Below are positions 1 through 8,460 of a stretch of DNA of 14,762 bases, one piece after another. This DNA comes from Gammaproteobacteria bacterium (GTDB lineage: Bacteria; Pseudomonadota; Gammaproteobacteria; Tenderiales; Tenderiaceae). Below the pieces are notes generated by a model. It ran no database searches. It was not told where the DNA came from and worked only from the letters and a program-made list of their open reading frames with translations. A program made the translations under genes and the position numbers. Positions within the stretch are counted from its first letter, which is position 1. Every line of letters begins with the position of its first letter. The stretch lies in NCBI GenBank assembly GCA_024276775.1, contig JAJRWO010000068.1, forward strand, positions 1 through 14,762, given 5' to 3'.

Positions 1-177
1 GAAGTGGGCGATATTATTCCATTTGATTTTCCAGAAACGGTGGTTTTGACTACCGCTGATAATGTCCCAATTTATCGTGGAAAATTTGGCGTTCACCAAA
101 ATAATAATGCCATTCGAATTACTGAGCCAGTTAAATCAAATATTCCTGTTGTTTCCCAGTTAGGAGTTCGTAAATGA
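1..177 (+). CDS. fliM: FliM, flagellar motor switch protein (C-terminal fragment)
   Basis: The reading frame is open from the first base to a TGA, giving the last 58 residues of a protein cut by the window edge. The visible part begins EVGDIIPF and continues through a stretch ending YRGKFGVHQNNNAIRI, which fits the C-terminal SpoA (C-ring) domain of FliM. In the family this domain packs against FliN at the cytoplasmic base of the flagellum; FliM binds CheY-P through its N-terminus, which is outside the window. The stop overlaps the fliN ATG by four bases (ATGA), the usual fliM-fliN arrangement. The fragment is short, but with fliN next to it the assignment is secure. Confidence 0.93.
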   Translation, partial: EVGDIIPFDFPETVVLTTADNVPIYRGKFGVHQNNNAIRITEPVKSNIPVVSQLGVRK

Positions 178-608
178 ATGATGAAACAGAAAATTCAGTA
201 GGCAGTGATGACGATGCCGCTGCAGAGGATGCCTGGGCTGCTGCTTTGGCTGAACAGGAAACTGAAGAAGTAGCACTGGAAGAAGTCACTTCAGATGTTG
301 AACCAGCGCAACTGGACGAGTTCACTGAAGGTGGTTTTGGTACACCTGACGAAAATATGGAAGTTATCCTTGATATTCCAGTGACTATTTCAATGGAAAT
401 TGGGCGTACCAGTATCAGTATTCGAAATCTATTGCAGCTAAATCAGGGTTCTGTTGTTGAGTTGGATCGCCTGGCAGGTGAACCGATGGATGTGCTGGTG
501 AATGGTACTTTAATTGCTCATGGTGAGGTGGTGGTTGTGAATGAGAAGTTTGGTATTCGTTTGACTGATGTAATCAGTGCTCAAGAACGAATCAAGAAGC
601 TTAAATAA
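174..608 (+). CDS. fliN: FliN, flagellar motor switch / C-ring protein
   Basis: FliN forms the distal part of the C-ring with FliM and helps dock the FliH-FliI export ATPase. The 144-residue product has a SpoA domain at about residues 62-140, including the stretches MEVILDIPVTISMEIGRT, LNQGSVVELDRLAGEP and VNEKFGIRLTDV that are typical of FliN. The first 60 residues are an acidic, Ala-rich, probably disordered extension; extensions like this are common in gammaproteobacterial FliN. The ATG overlaps the fliM stop, and an AGGAG lies seven bases upstream (162-166), which supports this start. The stop is 15 bases before fliO. Nothing in it looks damaged. Confidence 0.97.
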   Translation: MNDETENSVGSDDDAAAEDAWAAALAEQETEEVALEEVTSDVEPAQLDEFTEGGFGTPDENMEVILDIPVTISMEIGRTSISIRNLLQLNQGSVVELDRLAGEPMDVLVNGTLIAHGEVVVVNEKFGIRLTDVISAQERIKKLK

Positions 609-623
609 TTTGATAGTGATGAT

Positions 624-1085
624 GTGATGATCTTATCTGATATAAAAAAAATATTAAACAGTTTAACAGTCGTTGTTGCACTATTATTTTCAATGCTGGC
701 AGTTGCAGCAGAAGAGGGTTCGGCTATTGCTCAAAAAACATTGCCCCATGCGGGTAGTGAGCAGCTAATAAAGATGGTGCTTGGATTGTTGTTTGTATTG
801 GCGATGATTTTCTTGGTGGCATTTTTATTTAAAAAATATATTGGTTCAAGTTTTATTGCTAATGCCTCATTGAAAACTATTGCAGGGGTTTCGGTGGGTC
901 AGAAGGAACGTGTTGTTTTGGTTCAAGTGGGTGATAGGCAGATTTTGGTAGGGGTTTCGCCAGGCCAGGTTAACATGCTTTATACCATTGAGAAAGGGAG
1001 TGAAGTCTGTGTTAAAGATGAATCGAAAAAGTTTTCTTTTTCAGAAAAACTTAAGCAAAGCATGATGCAACAGGAAAGAAAATGA
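624..1085 (+). CDS. fliO: FliO, flagellar export-gate assembly protein
   Basis: FliO is a small, poorly conserved membrane protein that helps assemble the FliP-FliR core of the export gate. The 153-residue product has a hydrophobic N-terminal segment at about residues 13-29 ending in AVAAEEG, which may be a signal peptide or anchor. A clear transmembrane helix follows at about 49-70 (VLGLLFVLAMIFLVAFLF). Next comes a soluble domain with the FliO-like stretch VGQKERVVLVQVGDRQILVGV. The start is uncertain: GTG 624 and ATG 627 are adjacent and neither has a good Shine-Dalgarno, so translation may depend on coupling to fliN. The stop overlaps the fliP start. Position and topology carry the call more than sequence identity. 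Confidence 0.92.
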   Translation: MMILSDIKKILNSLTVVVALLFSMLAVAAEEGSAIAQKTLPHAGSEQLIKMVLGLLFVLAMIFLVAFLFKKYIGSSFIANASLKTIAGVSVGQKERVVLVQVGDRQILVGVSPGQVNMLYTIEKGSEVCVKDESKKFSFSEKLKQSMMQQERK

Positions 1086-1822
1086 ATATTTTAATCGTCT
1101 TGATGTTGGCGATTTTTCCAGTATTGGCTAACGCTGAGCCTGGACTTAATGCTCTGTCGATGACGGTTAATAAGGATGGTACTGAGACGTACTCCCTGAG
1201 CATCCAGATTCTGGTATTAATGACGCTGCTGACTTTTATTCCAGCAGGCATTCTGGCGATGACCAGTTTTGTTCGCATCGTGATTGTTTTAGCCTTATTA
1301 CGACAGGCCATTGGCACGATGACCACTCCTACCAACCAAATTATTATTGGTTTGGCATTGTTTATGACATTTTTTGTGATGGCACCGGTTTTTGAGCGGG
1401 TGCATGGTGAGGCTTTTGAACCTTATATGAATGAAGAGATTTCCAGTGAAATAGCGCTGATGCAAGCAGGAAAACCATTCAAACAATTTATGATGGATCA
1501 GGTCAGGGAGACTGATTTGGCTCTATTTGTTGATATGTCTGGCAAGGATATAGATGAGTCTAATATTGATGATATTCCATTTTCTATTTTGGTTCCTGCC
1601 TTTCTCACCAGTGAATTGAAGACGGCATTCCAGATTGGCTTTATGATTTTTATCCCTTTTTTAATCATTGATTTGGTCGTTGCCAGTGTTCTGATGGCGA
1701 TGGGGATGATGATGTTGTCACCATTGATTGTGTCGCTGCCATTCAAAATAATGCTGTTTGTTTTAATTGATGGCTGGGTGCTGGTACTGGGTACTTTGGC
1801 ATCAAGTTTTTATGTGGTTTGA
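1082..1822 (+). CDS. fliP: FliP, flagellar type III export gate protein
   Basis: FliP forms a pentamer in the export gate (FliP5-FliQ4-FliR1) through which flagellar subunits leave the cytoplasm. The product is 246 residues, the normal family length. It begins with a signal peptide (hydrophobic residues 2-15, then ANA before EPG at about 17-19), a known feature of FliP. The family signature is clear: RIVIVLALLRQAIGT, followed by PTNQIIIGLALFMTFFVM. The C-terminal membrane pair contains FQIGFMIFIPFLIIDL and LPFKIMLFVLIDGW. The ATG overlaps the fliO stop (ATGA), with AGGA at 1072-1075 six bases upstream. Confidence 0.98.
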   Translation: MNILIVLMLAIFPVLANAEPGLNALSMTVNKDGTETYSLSIQILVLMTLLTFIPAGILAMTSFVRIVIVLALLRQAIGTMTTPTNQIIIGLALFMTFFVMAPVFERVHGEAFEPYMNEEISSEIALMQAGKPFKQFMMDQVRETDLALFVDMSGKDIDESNIDDIPFSILVPAFLTSELKTAFQIGFMIFIPFLIIDLVVASVLMAMGMMMLSPLIVSLPFKIMLFVLIDGWVLVLGTLASSFYVV

Positions 1823-1834
1823 TGGAGAATTACT

Positions 1835-2104
1835 ATGACGCCTGAGGTTGTTTTAGATATAGGTCGAGAGGCATTAGAAGTTCTCACTATGTTAGTGATG
1901 ATTCTCTTGCTTCCAGCGTTGGCCATTGGTTTGGTGGTGAGTGTTTTTCAGGCCGCCACTTCAGTGAATGAACAGACCCTTAGTTTTATTCCGAAATTGT
2001 TGGTGACTTTTGCTGTGATTATGTTTTCAGGGCCGTGGATTCTAAACCTGTTAGTGAATTATTTTCAGAGGTTAATTTCAAATATTCCTAATGTTATAGG
2101 CTGA
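1835..2104 (+). CDS. fliQ: FliQ, flagellar type III export gate protein
   Basis: FliQ is the smallest export-gate subunit and wraps around the FliP-FliR core. The 89-residue product matches the family length and has two hydrophobic helices, at about residues 15-38 and 52-75, joined by the conserved segment VFQAATSVNEQTLSFIPK. The ATG lies 12 bases after the fliP stop, with GGAG at 1824-1827 seven bases upstream. The next gene begins three bases after its stop. Confidence 0.98.
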   Translation: MTPEVVLDIGREALEVLTMLVMILLLPALAIGLVVSVFQAATSVNEQTLSFIPKLLVTFAVIMFSGPWILNLLVNYFQRLISNIPNVIG

Positions 2105-2107
2105 GTT

Positions 2108-2884
2108 GTGAATGTTAATTATGATCAGTTTGTTAATGAGTTAGTCTGGTATTTATTGCCCCTCTTCCGGGTAGCTGCATTTGTAATGGCTGCTCCCATA
2201 CTAAGTACGGGCACAATCCCAATGAATGTCAAGGTGATTATATCGGTTGCTATTACGATCGCTATTGTTCCCTCACTGACACCGAATAATACGATTGACC
2301 CAGTGTCATTAGAGATGTTTTTTTTGATCTTTCAGCAAATATTGATTGGTGTTTCGCTGGGTTTTGTCATGCAGTTTATTTTTGCAGCAGTTGTAATGGG
2401 CGGGCAACTGATAGGCATGCAAATGGGGTTGGGGTTTGCTTTGATGATGGACCCTCAAACGGGGATAAGTGTGCCAGTAGTCAGCCAGTTTTATAACATC
2501 ATTGCTGTATTGCTCTTTTTATCAATTAATGGTCATTTGGTGCTTATTCAGATATTGGGTGAGAGCTTTAATGCGATTCCAATTGGTGGTGTTGGTCTAC
2601 CTTTGTCAGCAATTGAATCGCTGGTATATTTTTCGGCATGGGTTTTTTCAGGTGCTTTGATTATGGTTCTTCCAGCAGTGGTGGCATTGTTGATGATTAA
2701 CATGGTGATGGGGGTCGTTACCCGTGCAACTCCGCAAATGAATATTTTTGCGGTTGGTTTTTCGATTACGATTACAGCAGGCTTTATTGTCATTATGGTG
2801 ACGCTTTCCACCGCATTGCCCCAGTTGATCATATTATTTAATGAAGGCTTTCTGTTTATGCGCGAAATGCTGGTAGCGGGTTAG
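2108..2884 (+). CDS. fliR: FliR, flagellar type III export gate protein
   Basis: FliR is the single-copy subunit that completes the export-gate core. The 258-residue product is of normal length, strongly hydrophobic, and has about six membrane segments. Conserved FliR stretches include LPLFRVAAFVMAAPILS near residues 17-33, GGQLIGMQMGLGFALMMDP near 98-116, and MNMVMGVVTRATPQMNIFAV-like sequence near 198-217. The start is GTG, the only sensible one in frame, with AGG at 2098-2100 seven bases upstream; the ATG at 2112 is in another frame. The stop is four bases from flhB. In some bacteria fliR and flhB are fused; here they are separate. Confidence 0.98.
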   Translation: MNVNYDQFVNELVWYLLPLFRVAAFVMAAPILSTGTIPMNVKVIISVAITIAIVPSLTPNNTIDPVSLEMFFLIFQQILIGVSLGFVMQFIFAAVVMGGQLIGMQMGLGFALMMDPQTGISVPVVSQFYNIIAVLLFLSINGHLVLIQILGESFNAIPIGGVGLPLSAIESLVYFSAWVFSGALIMVLPAVVALLMINMVMGVVTRATPQMNIFAVGFSITITAGFIVIMVTLSTALPQLIILFNEGFLFMREMLVAG

Positions 2885-2888
2885 GACG

Positions 2889-4043
2889 ATGGCAGAATCT
2901 TCAGACGGCCAGGAAAAATCAGAAGACCCCACACCTAAAAAAATAGCTGATGCAAGGGAGAAAGGCCAAGTTGCTCGCTCTCGTGAGCTGACTACGACAG
3001 TGATGCTGCTATCTTCAGCTGTTGGGTTGTTGGTGTTTGGGCCGGCGATTGTTTCTACGCTTGGTGCTGTAATGGAAAATAGTTTCACCATTAAACGTGC
3101 TCATGTCTTTGATACAAAATATATGATGGATTCATTTTTTGATTCTGTTTCTGAGGTGTTAATTTCCTTGGCACCATTTTTATTGTTGTTAATTATATCT
3201 GCAATTGCGGGTTCTATATTGTTAAGTGGTTGGAATTTTAGTGTTAAAGCGTTGGCGGTGAAGGGATCTAAACTTAATCCTTTGTCTGGTATGAAAAGAA
3301 TTTTTGGGCCGCAAGGCATGATGGAGCTTGGTAAGGCGCTGGCCAAATTTTTTGTTATATCAACAGTCGGATTAGCTGTTTTGTACTTAACCTCTAATCC
3401 AGTGCTTGGTTTAGGGATTGAACCGGTTAAAAAGGCAATTGCACATTCCGGTGAGCTGATTTTCTGGGGATTTTTTTCGGTGAGTGCATCGTTAATTCTT
3501 GTTGCCGCTGTGGATGTGCCTTTTCAACTTTGGAATCACAAACGTGAACTCAAAATGACCAAACAAGAGGTCAAAAATGAGACTAAGGATACAGACGGTA
3601 GTCCTGAACTCAAAGCGAGAATTCGTCAAACTCAGATGGAAATGGCATCACGTCGGATGATGGAGGCGGTTCCTAATGCGGATGTAATTATTACCAACCC
3701 GACCCATTTTTCGGTGGCAATTAAATATGATCAGGAAAATATGCGTGCCCCAGTAGTGGTTGCCAAAGGTGCTGATCAGATAGCTTTTGAAATACGCAAT
3801 GTAGCCCAAGAGTCTAATGTACCTATTATGTCGTCACCAGAACTGGCGCGTGCGGTTTATTTTACAACTGAAATTAATGATGAAATACCTGAAGGATTAT
3901 ATCTGGCGATTGCAAGGGTATTAGCTTATGTCTTTCAGTTACGTGACCAATTTGATTCTGCTAAAGCAGATACCTTTGATCCAAACGATCTGCCAATTCC
4001 TGATGACATGCAGTTTGATGGTAAGGGTAAGCGAGAAGAGTAG
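2889..4043 (+). CDS. flhB: FlhB, export-gate substrate-specificity switch protein
   Basis: FlhB switches the export apparatus from rod/hook to filament substrates after cleaving itself. The 384-residue product starts with the typical polar segment (SEDPTPKKIADAREKGQVAR at about 11-30) and has four membrane helices between about residues 32 and 212. The cytoplasmic domain carries the autocleavage motif NPTH at residues 270-273, with cleavage expected after Asn270. The flanking IITNPTHFSVAIKYD is typical, so the protein looks fully competent. A charged tail of about 30 residues (FDPNDLPIPDDMQFDG) follows the conserved domain. The ATG is four bases after the fliR stop and the TAGGA overlapping that stop is the only Shine-Dalgarno-like sequence, so coupling to fliR is likely. 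Confidence 0.98.
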   Translation: MAESSDGQEKSEDPTPKKIADAREKGQVARSRELTTTVMLLSSAVGLLVFGPAIVSTLGAVMENSFTIKRAHVFDTKYMMDSFFDSVSEVLISLAPFLLLLIISAIAGSILLSGWNFSVKALAVKGSKLNPLSGMKRIFGPQGMMELGKALAKFFVISTVGLAVLYLTSNPVLGLGIEPVKKAIAHSGELIFWGFFSVSASLILVAAVDVPFQLWNHKRELKMTKQEVKNETKDTDGSPELKARIRQTQMEMASRRMMEAVPNADVIITNPTHFSVAIKYDQENMRAPVVVAKGADQIAFEIRNVAQESNVPIMSSPELARAVYFTTEINDEIPEGLYLAIARVLAYVFQLRDQFDSAKADTFDPNDLPIPDDMQFDGKGKREE

Positions 4044-4062
4044 TAGTAAGAGGTATTGATGT

Positions 4063-6177
4063 ATGAGAAATATTAAAAATATGCCGTCATTTTCGGATCT
4101 GATGCGTCAGGGACTTGGCGTGCCGATAATGTTGATGGTTATGCTAGGTATGTTGATTTTGCCCATACCTGCATTGGCTCTTGATGCACTTTTTACTTTT
4201 AATATTTCACTTTCTATTATTGTGTTGCTAGCGGCTGTTTATGCCAAACGGCCACTTGATTTTGCTGTATTTCCCACGGTTATTTTATTGGCAACATTAC
4301 TGCGTTTAGGTTTGAATGTTGCATCAACGCGGGTGGTATTGTTGGACGGGCACACAGGAACTGATGCCGCTGGTAAAGTGATTGAGGCCTTTGGTGAATT
4401 TGTTATTGGTGGTAATTATGCGGTGGGTCTAGTGGTGTTTGGTATTTTGGTGATTATTAATTTTGTTGTGGTTACCAAAGGTGCTGGGCGTGTTTCTGAA
4501 GTATCGGCTCGTTTTACCTTGGATGCAATGCCTGGCAAACAGATGGCGATTGATGCTGATCTGAATGCTGGGCTGCTTACCCAGGAAGAGGCTCAGGAGC
4601 GGCGTAAAGATGTTGTTCAAGAGGCTGATTTTTATGGTTCCATGGATGGTGCCAGCAAATTTGTTCGTGGTGATGCCATTGCCGGTATTTTAATTCTTTT
4701 TATTAATATATTTGGTGGTTTGGCGATTGGTATTGGGCAGCATGATATGCCGTTTTCTGATGCAGTTAGAAATTACACCTTACTGACAATTGGTGATGGC
4801 TTGGTGGCCCAGATACCTTCCCTGGTGCTGTCTACTGCGACGGCCATTATTGTCACTCGTGTGACCAGCTCGCAGGATATGGGTGGGCAAATTCTGGGGC
4901 AGTTGTTTGATGACCCACGAGTGTTGATTGTCACGGCAAGCCTTCTCGGCTTGCTTGGCATTATTCCTGGTATGCCAAATGTTGCTTTTTTGTCTATAGC
5001 CGCCGTCTTTGCAGGTGCTGCTTACATGAAAATGAATTTGAAATCAAAGCAGAAAGAGGCGGACATTGCTTCGCAAGAACTTAAGGTTGCCGCTGAAAAG
5101 GCTGTTCCTGAAGTCAAAGAGCTAACATGGGACGATGTGGTTCCTGTGGATACTTTAGGTTTGGAAGTGGGCTATCGGTTAATTTCTTTGGTGGACAAAG
5201 ATCAGGGTGGCCAGTTGATGGGAAGAATTAAAGGTATTCGCAAGAAGCTAACTCAAGATCTGGGTTTTTTGATTCCCTCGGTACATATTCGCGATAACCT
5301 TGAGTTATCGCCCGATACTTATCGCATTACTCTGCTTGGCGCAACAATGGGCGAGGCGATTATCCATCCCGACCGTGAGCTGGCCATTAATCCAGGCCAG
5401 GTTTATGGTGCTTTACAAGGAATTCCCGGTAAAGACCCTGCCTTTGGTCTTGATGCTACCTGGATTGAACCTTCACAACGTGAGCAAGCTCAATCGATGG
5501 GCTACACCGTGGTTGATGCCAGTACGGTTGTTGCGACCCACCTGAGTCACATTATCAGTACTCATGGATATGAATTGCTGGGCCGTGAAGAGGTGCAACA
5601 GCTATTAGATAATGTTGCCAAGGTCGCGCCCAAACTTGTTGAGGGCCTAGTGCCAGATATTTTGCCTCTGGGGGGAGTGGTGAAGGTATTACAGAGTTTG
5701 CTTGAGGACGGTATCCCAATCCGTGATATGCGTCGAATCGTCGAAACATTGGCGGACGAAGGGGGAAGGAGTCAAGACCCCGCTGTTTTGACATCAATGG
5801 TCAGGGTTGCGCTTGGTCGATCAATTATTCAACAAATCAATGGCATAGCGCCAGAATTGGCAGTGATCACCCTTGATCCTGCATTGGAACAGTTATTGCA
5901 AGAGTCTGTTAGGACAGCAGGAAGTGGTGGCCTTGGGCTGGAACCTGGTTTGGCAGAGAATATGTTTTCTTCCCTGGGTGAGGCAACACAGCGACAAGAA
6001 ATGAACGGCCAGCCAGCAATATTGTTGGTCTCGGCATTGGTCAGACCCGTATTGGCGCGCTTGATAAAGGGTTCAATTCCTGCTTTGAAAGTGTTGTCTT
6101 ATAACGAGGTGCCAGACGATAAGCAGATCAAAATCATGTCGACAGTGGGGGGGCAGCAGGGGCCGTCATTAGGTTAA
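4063..6177 (+). CDS. flhA: FlhA, flagellar export-gate nonamer protein
   Basis: FlhA forms the nine-subunit ring of the export gate; its membrane part conducts protons and its cytoplasmic domain binds chaperone-substrate complexes. The 704-residue product is of normal length. About eight membrane helices occupy residues 18-325. Between them lies the FHIPEP-type loop beginning RFTLDAMPGKQMAIDADL at residue 150, followed by FYGSMDGASKFVRGDAIAG. The C-terminal domain (about 350-690) contains LGLEVGYRLISLVD and EDGIPIRDMRRIVETLAD, both characteristic. The start is ATG 4063 with AAGAGG at 4048-4053; an in-frame ATG at 4081 (MPSFSDLM) is an alternative. In Pseudomonas flhA opens a new transcript, but I see no sigma-54 promoter in the 19-base gap here. 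Confidence 0.98.
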   Translation: MRNIKNMPSFSDLMRQGLGVPIMLMVMLGMLILPIPALALDALFTFNISLSIIVLLAAVYAKRPLDFAVFPTVILLATLLRLGLNVASTRVVLLDGHTGTDAAGKVIEAFGEFVIGGNYAVGLVVFGILVIINFVVVTKGAGRVSEVSARFTLDAMPGKQMAIDADLNAGLLTQEEAQERRKDVVQEADFYGSMDGASKFVRGDAIAGILILFINIFGGLAIGIGQHDMPFSDAVRNYTLLTIGDGLVAQIPSLVLSTATAIIVTRVTSSQDMGGQILGQLFDDPRVLIVTASLLGLLGIIPGMPNVAFLSIAAVFAGAAYMKMNLKSKQKEADIASQELKVAAEKAVPEVKELTWDDVVPVDTLGLEVGYRLISLVDKDQGGQLMGRIKGIRKKLTQDLGFLIPSVHIRDNLELSPDTYRITLLGATMGEAIIHPDRELAINPGQVYGALQGIPGKDPAFGLDATWIEPSQREQAQSMGYTVVDASTVVATHLSHIISTHGYELLGREEVQQLLDNVAKVAPKLVEGLVPDILPLGGVVKVLQSLLEDGIPIRDMRRIVETLADEGGRSQDPAVLTSMVRVALGRSIIQQINGIAPELAVITLDPALEQLLQESVRTAGSGGLGLEPGLAENMFSSLGEATQRQEMNGQPAILLVSALVRPVLARLIKGSIPALKVLSYNEVPDDKQIKIMSTVGGQQGPSLG

Positions 6178-6232
6178 CCAGAGCAAAGAAAGTGATTAAG
6201 TGATCGTATGATGCGGAATGAGGTGAGTAGGG

Positions 6233-7492
6233 ATGAAAATAAAACGTTTTTTTGCACCTAACGTCAGGTCGGCGATGCGTATGGTTAAGGAAGAATTGGG
6301 TGAAGATGCTGTCATTCTTTCCAATAAGCGTGTGAATGGTGGTGTTGAAATTATTTCGGCGATTGATTATGACGAAAACGCATTACGCCGTGAGGTTCAT
6401 CAAGAGCATGGGGCTGAAAAACATCCTGTTGTCACGCCGGTAAGTGATATTGAGCAGCGGCAGAATAAAACTTATTCCGAACTGAGTCGGCAATCTGATG
6501 AAAACGTCAATAATCATGTGAGAGAGAGAAGCCAGGAAAAACCGCAGATAGTTTGGAGTCAGGAACCTACTCTGATTGAGATGCGTGGTGAGATAAAAAC
6601 AATGCGCGGGTTATTGGAGACTCAGCTTGCTGGACTGACCCTGACAGATCAGAAAATTTCCAATCCCTTTGAATATGAACTAAAGCAACGTATGGCTCGG
6701 CTTGGTTTGGGTACAAGGTTGACGGCTGAGCTGCTTCTGTCTTTACCCAAAGAGGGGGCTGTGGATGATTTGTGGCGTCGTTTATTAGGCAAACTTGCGG
6801 TGAGGCTTTCGGTCACTGATGATGATATTTTAACGCAAGGGGGTGCGGTTGCCCTGATTGGCCCAACGGGCGTTGGTAAGACGACGACCGTCGCAAAATT
6901 AGCTGCGCGCTTTGTTATGCGTCACGGGGCACGCAGTGTGGCATTTATTTCAACTGATAATTTCCGTATTGGTGCCCATGAACAATTGAAGGCTTACGCC
7001 CGAATTTTGGATGTGCCTATCCGTTGTGCCAATTCAGCTGAAACATTACAGATGGCATTGGATTACTTTTGTGACAAACGATTGGTATTAATTGACACGG
7101 CGGGTATGAGCCAGCGGGATTTGCGTCTGACAGAGCAGTTTTCTGTGTTGCAGGGTGAAAGTGACAGAGTGAAAACGTATCTGGTGGCATCAACAACATC
7201 CAGACTATCTGGTTTGCAAGAGGTGGTACGTGGTTTCAAAGGGGTTGAATTGAGTGGTTGTATTTTGACAAAGCTGGATGAAAGTACCAGCCTTGGTCAT
7301 GCCTTGGATGTGGTTATCCAGCAGCAACTGCCGGTTGCCTATGTGAGTGATGGGCAGCGTGTACCAGAAGATTTGCAGCCAGCCAGAGCTCATACTTTGG
7401 TGAGTCGGAGTGTTGCGATAATGCAGGAAAGTTTAGATTTACTCGAGGATGAACTGATAACAGGGATTCAAGTTGCTGAGGTCGGTAGTTAA
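6233..7492 (+). CDS. flhF: FlhF, SRP-type GTPase that places the polar flagellum
   Basis: FlhF is a GTPase of the signal-recognition-particle family that recruits the first flagellar components to the pole. The 419-residue product begins MKIKRFFAPNVRSAMRMVKE, the typical FlhF B-domain start, followed by a charged linker (about 50-130). The GTPase domain shows the P-loop GPTGVGKTTT at 210-219, the DTAG motif at 288-291 and TKLD at 346-349. The ATG is preceded by GAGGTGA at 6220-6226. The 55-base gap after flhA is the largest among the structural genes; no promoter could be recognised in it. The TAA stop shares one base with the flhG ATG at 7492. Presence of FlhF points to polar flagellation. 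Confidence 0.98.
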   Translation: MKIKRFFAPNVRSAMRMVKEELGEDAVILSNKRVNGGVEIISAIDYDENALRREVHQEHGAEKHPVVTPVSDIEQRQNKTYSELSRQSDENVNNHVRERSQEKPQIVWSQEPTLIEMRGEIKTMRGLLETQLAGLTLTDQKISNPFEYELKQRMARLGLGTRLTAELLLSLPKEGAVDDLWRRLLGKLAVRLSVTDDDILTQGGAVALIGPTGVGKTTTVAKLAARFVMRHGARSVAFISTDNFRIGAHEQLKAYARILDVPIRCANSAETLQMALDYFCDKRLVLIDTAGMSQRDLRLTEQFSVLQGESDRVKTYLVASTTSRLSGLQEVVRGFKGVELSGCILTKLDESTSLGHALDVVIQQQLPVAYVSDGQRVPEDLQPARAHTLVSRSVAIMQESLDLLEDELITGIQVAEVGS

Positions 7493-8358
7493 TGCTCATG
7501 ATGGAGAGTCAGATGGATCAGGCGGCAGGACTAAGAAAAGTGAGTAATCCTGGCCCCGTTAAAGTTATCGCAGTGGCAAGCGGTAAAGGAGGGGTTGGCA
7601 AAACTAATATATCAGTCAATCTTGGTTTGGCGATGGTCGCTGAAGGTAAAAAGGTCATGTTGATGGATGCCGATTTGGGTCTGGCGAACATCGATATTCT
7701 GCTTGGCCTGCACCCGAAATATAACCTGTCTCATCTCATTAATGGTGAGCGAACGCTGGAGGAAATTATTGTTAATGGCCCGAAAGGTCTTCAGATCATT
7801 CCCGCTTCATCCGGCACTCAGAATATGACGGAATTGACCCCCGCTGAACATGCAGGTGTCATTCAGGCGTTTAGTGAAGTTGCCCATGATCTTGATGTGT
7901 TGATCATTGATACGGCGGCTGGGATTGCTGACTCGGTCATCAGTTTTACTCGAGCAGCTCAGGAAGTGATCATCGTTGTTTGTGATGAGCCGACATCAAT
8001 AACCGATGCTTACGCCTTGATTAAATTATTGAATCGAGATTACGGAATTCAACGGTTTCGGGTACTATCGAACATGGTTCATAGTATGCAGGAAGGGCGT
8101 GAGCTATTTAATAAAATGGTTAAGGTGACGGACCGTTTTCTTGATGTTACCTTGGACCTTATGGGAACAGTGCCCTACGATGAGTATCTAAGAAAGGCAT
8201 TGCAGAAACAAAAAGCGGTTATTGACGCGTACCCCAGAAGTAAAGCCGCGATGGCATTTAAAATTTTAGCTAAAAGGGCTGACAATTGGCCGATTCCTAG
8301 AAGCGCGGGAGGGCATCTGGAATTTTTTGTGGAAAGATTGATTCAGCGTACGCAATAA
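7492..8358 (+). CDS. flhG: FlhG (FleN), MinD-type ATPase limiting flagellar number
   Basis: FlhG is a ParA/MinD-family ATPase that limits the number of flagella, in Pseudomonas (as FleN) by restraining the regulator FleQ, and stimulates FlhF GTPase. Visible motifs are the deviant Walker A KGGVGKT (residues 32-38 from ATG 7492), DADLGLANIDILLGL after it, and DTAAG at 140-144. The C-terminal stretch GHLEFFVERLIQ is typical and includes the probable membrane-binding helix. The N-terminal DQAAGLR matches the DQAxxLR motif known to activate FlhF. Two starts compete: ATG 7492, overlapping the flhF stop, and ATG 7513, which has GGAG at 7503-7506 six bases upstream. Both keep the activator motif; I slightly favour 7513 as the real start. 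Confidence 0.97.
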   Translation: MLMMESQMDQAAGLRKVSNPGPVKVIAVASGKGGVGKTNISVNLGLAMVAEGKKVMLMDADLGLANIDILLGLHPKYNLSHLINGERTLEEIIVNGPKGLQIIPASSGTQNMTELTPAEHAGVIQAFSEVAHDLDVLIIDTAAGIADSVISFTRAAQEVIIVVCDEPTSITDAYALIKLLNRDYGIQRFRVLSNMVHSMQEGRELFNKMVKVTDRFLDVTLDLMGTVPYDEYLRKALQKQKAVIDAYPRSKAAMAFKILAKRADNWPIPRSAGGHLEFFVERLIQRTQ

Positions 8359-8376
8359 TAACGAAGGAACACTGTA

Positions 8377-8460
8377 ATGAATGGACTCGCAACCTACAGT
8401 AAGAATATGCAACCGACAAAAAAAATACAAACACAAATAGAGAAAGAGATGACTTGGTAG
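8377..8460 (+). CDS. 5' end of fliA in a shifted frame (27-codon leader frame)
   Basis: An ATG with a strong Shine-Dalgarno (AAGGAA at 8364-8369, seven bases upstream) lies 18 bases after flhG, where fliA should start. It encodes MNGLATYSKNMQPTKK and then reads on for 11 more codons to TAG 8458-8460, followed at once by TGA. The sigma-28 body is in the frame one base back. A -1 shift at the A run 8418-8425 gives MNGLATYSKNMQPTKK-NTNTNRERDD joined to LVVKHAPLVK and the rest of FliA, 256 residues in all. I therefore read this as the natural N-terminus of fliA, split by a one-base frame difference, rather than an independent gene. It could instead be a true leader peptide, because its TAG overlaps a GTG (8460) in the sigma frame. 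Confidence 0.6.
   Translation: MNGLATYSKNMQPTKKIQTQIEKEMTW
8418..8425 (+). other. A8 tract with an in-phase A-AAA-AAA slippery heptamer
   Basis: Eight consecutive A follow GAC. In the frame set by ATG 8377 the codons are ACA AAA AAA ATA, so bases 8418-8424 form the heptamer A AAA AAA in the phase needed for -1 ribosomal slippage. Slipping here leads directly into the fliA frame. Homopolymers of this size are also hot spots for replication slippage and sequencing errors. I found no convincing stimulatory hairpin or internal Shine-Dalgarno around it. Confidence 0.6.

Noticed and set aside
6178..6232. Possible promoter between flhA and flhF
   Set aside because: I looked for sigma-54 (GG-N10-GC), sigma-28 and sigma-70 patterns in the 55 bases and found none convincing.
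7395..7421. TGCGATAA inside flhF as a sigma-28 -10 element for flhG
   Set aside because: At the required spacing upstream the sequence is CTTTGGTG, with no TAAA, so it does not make a promoter.
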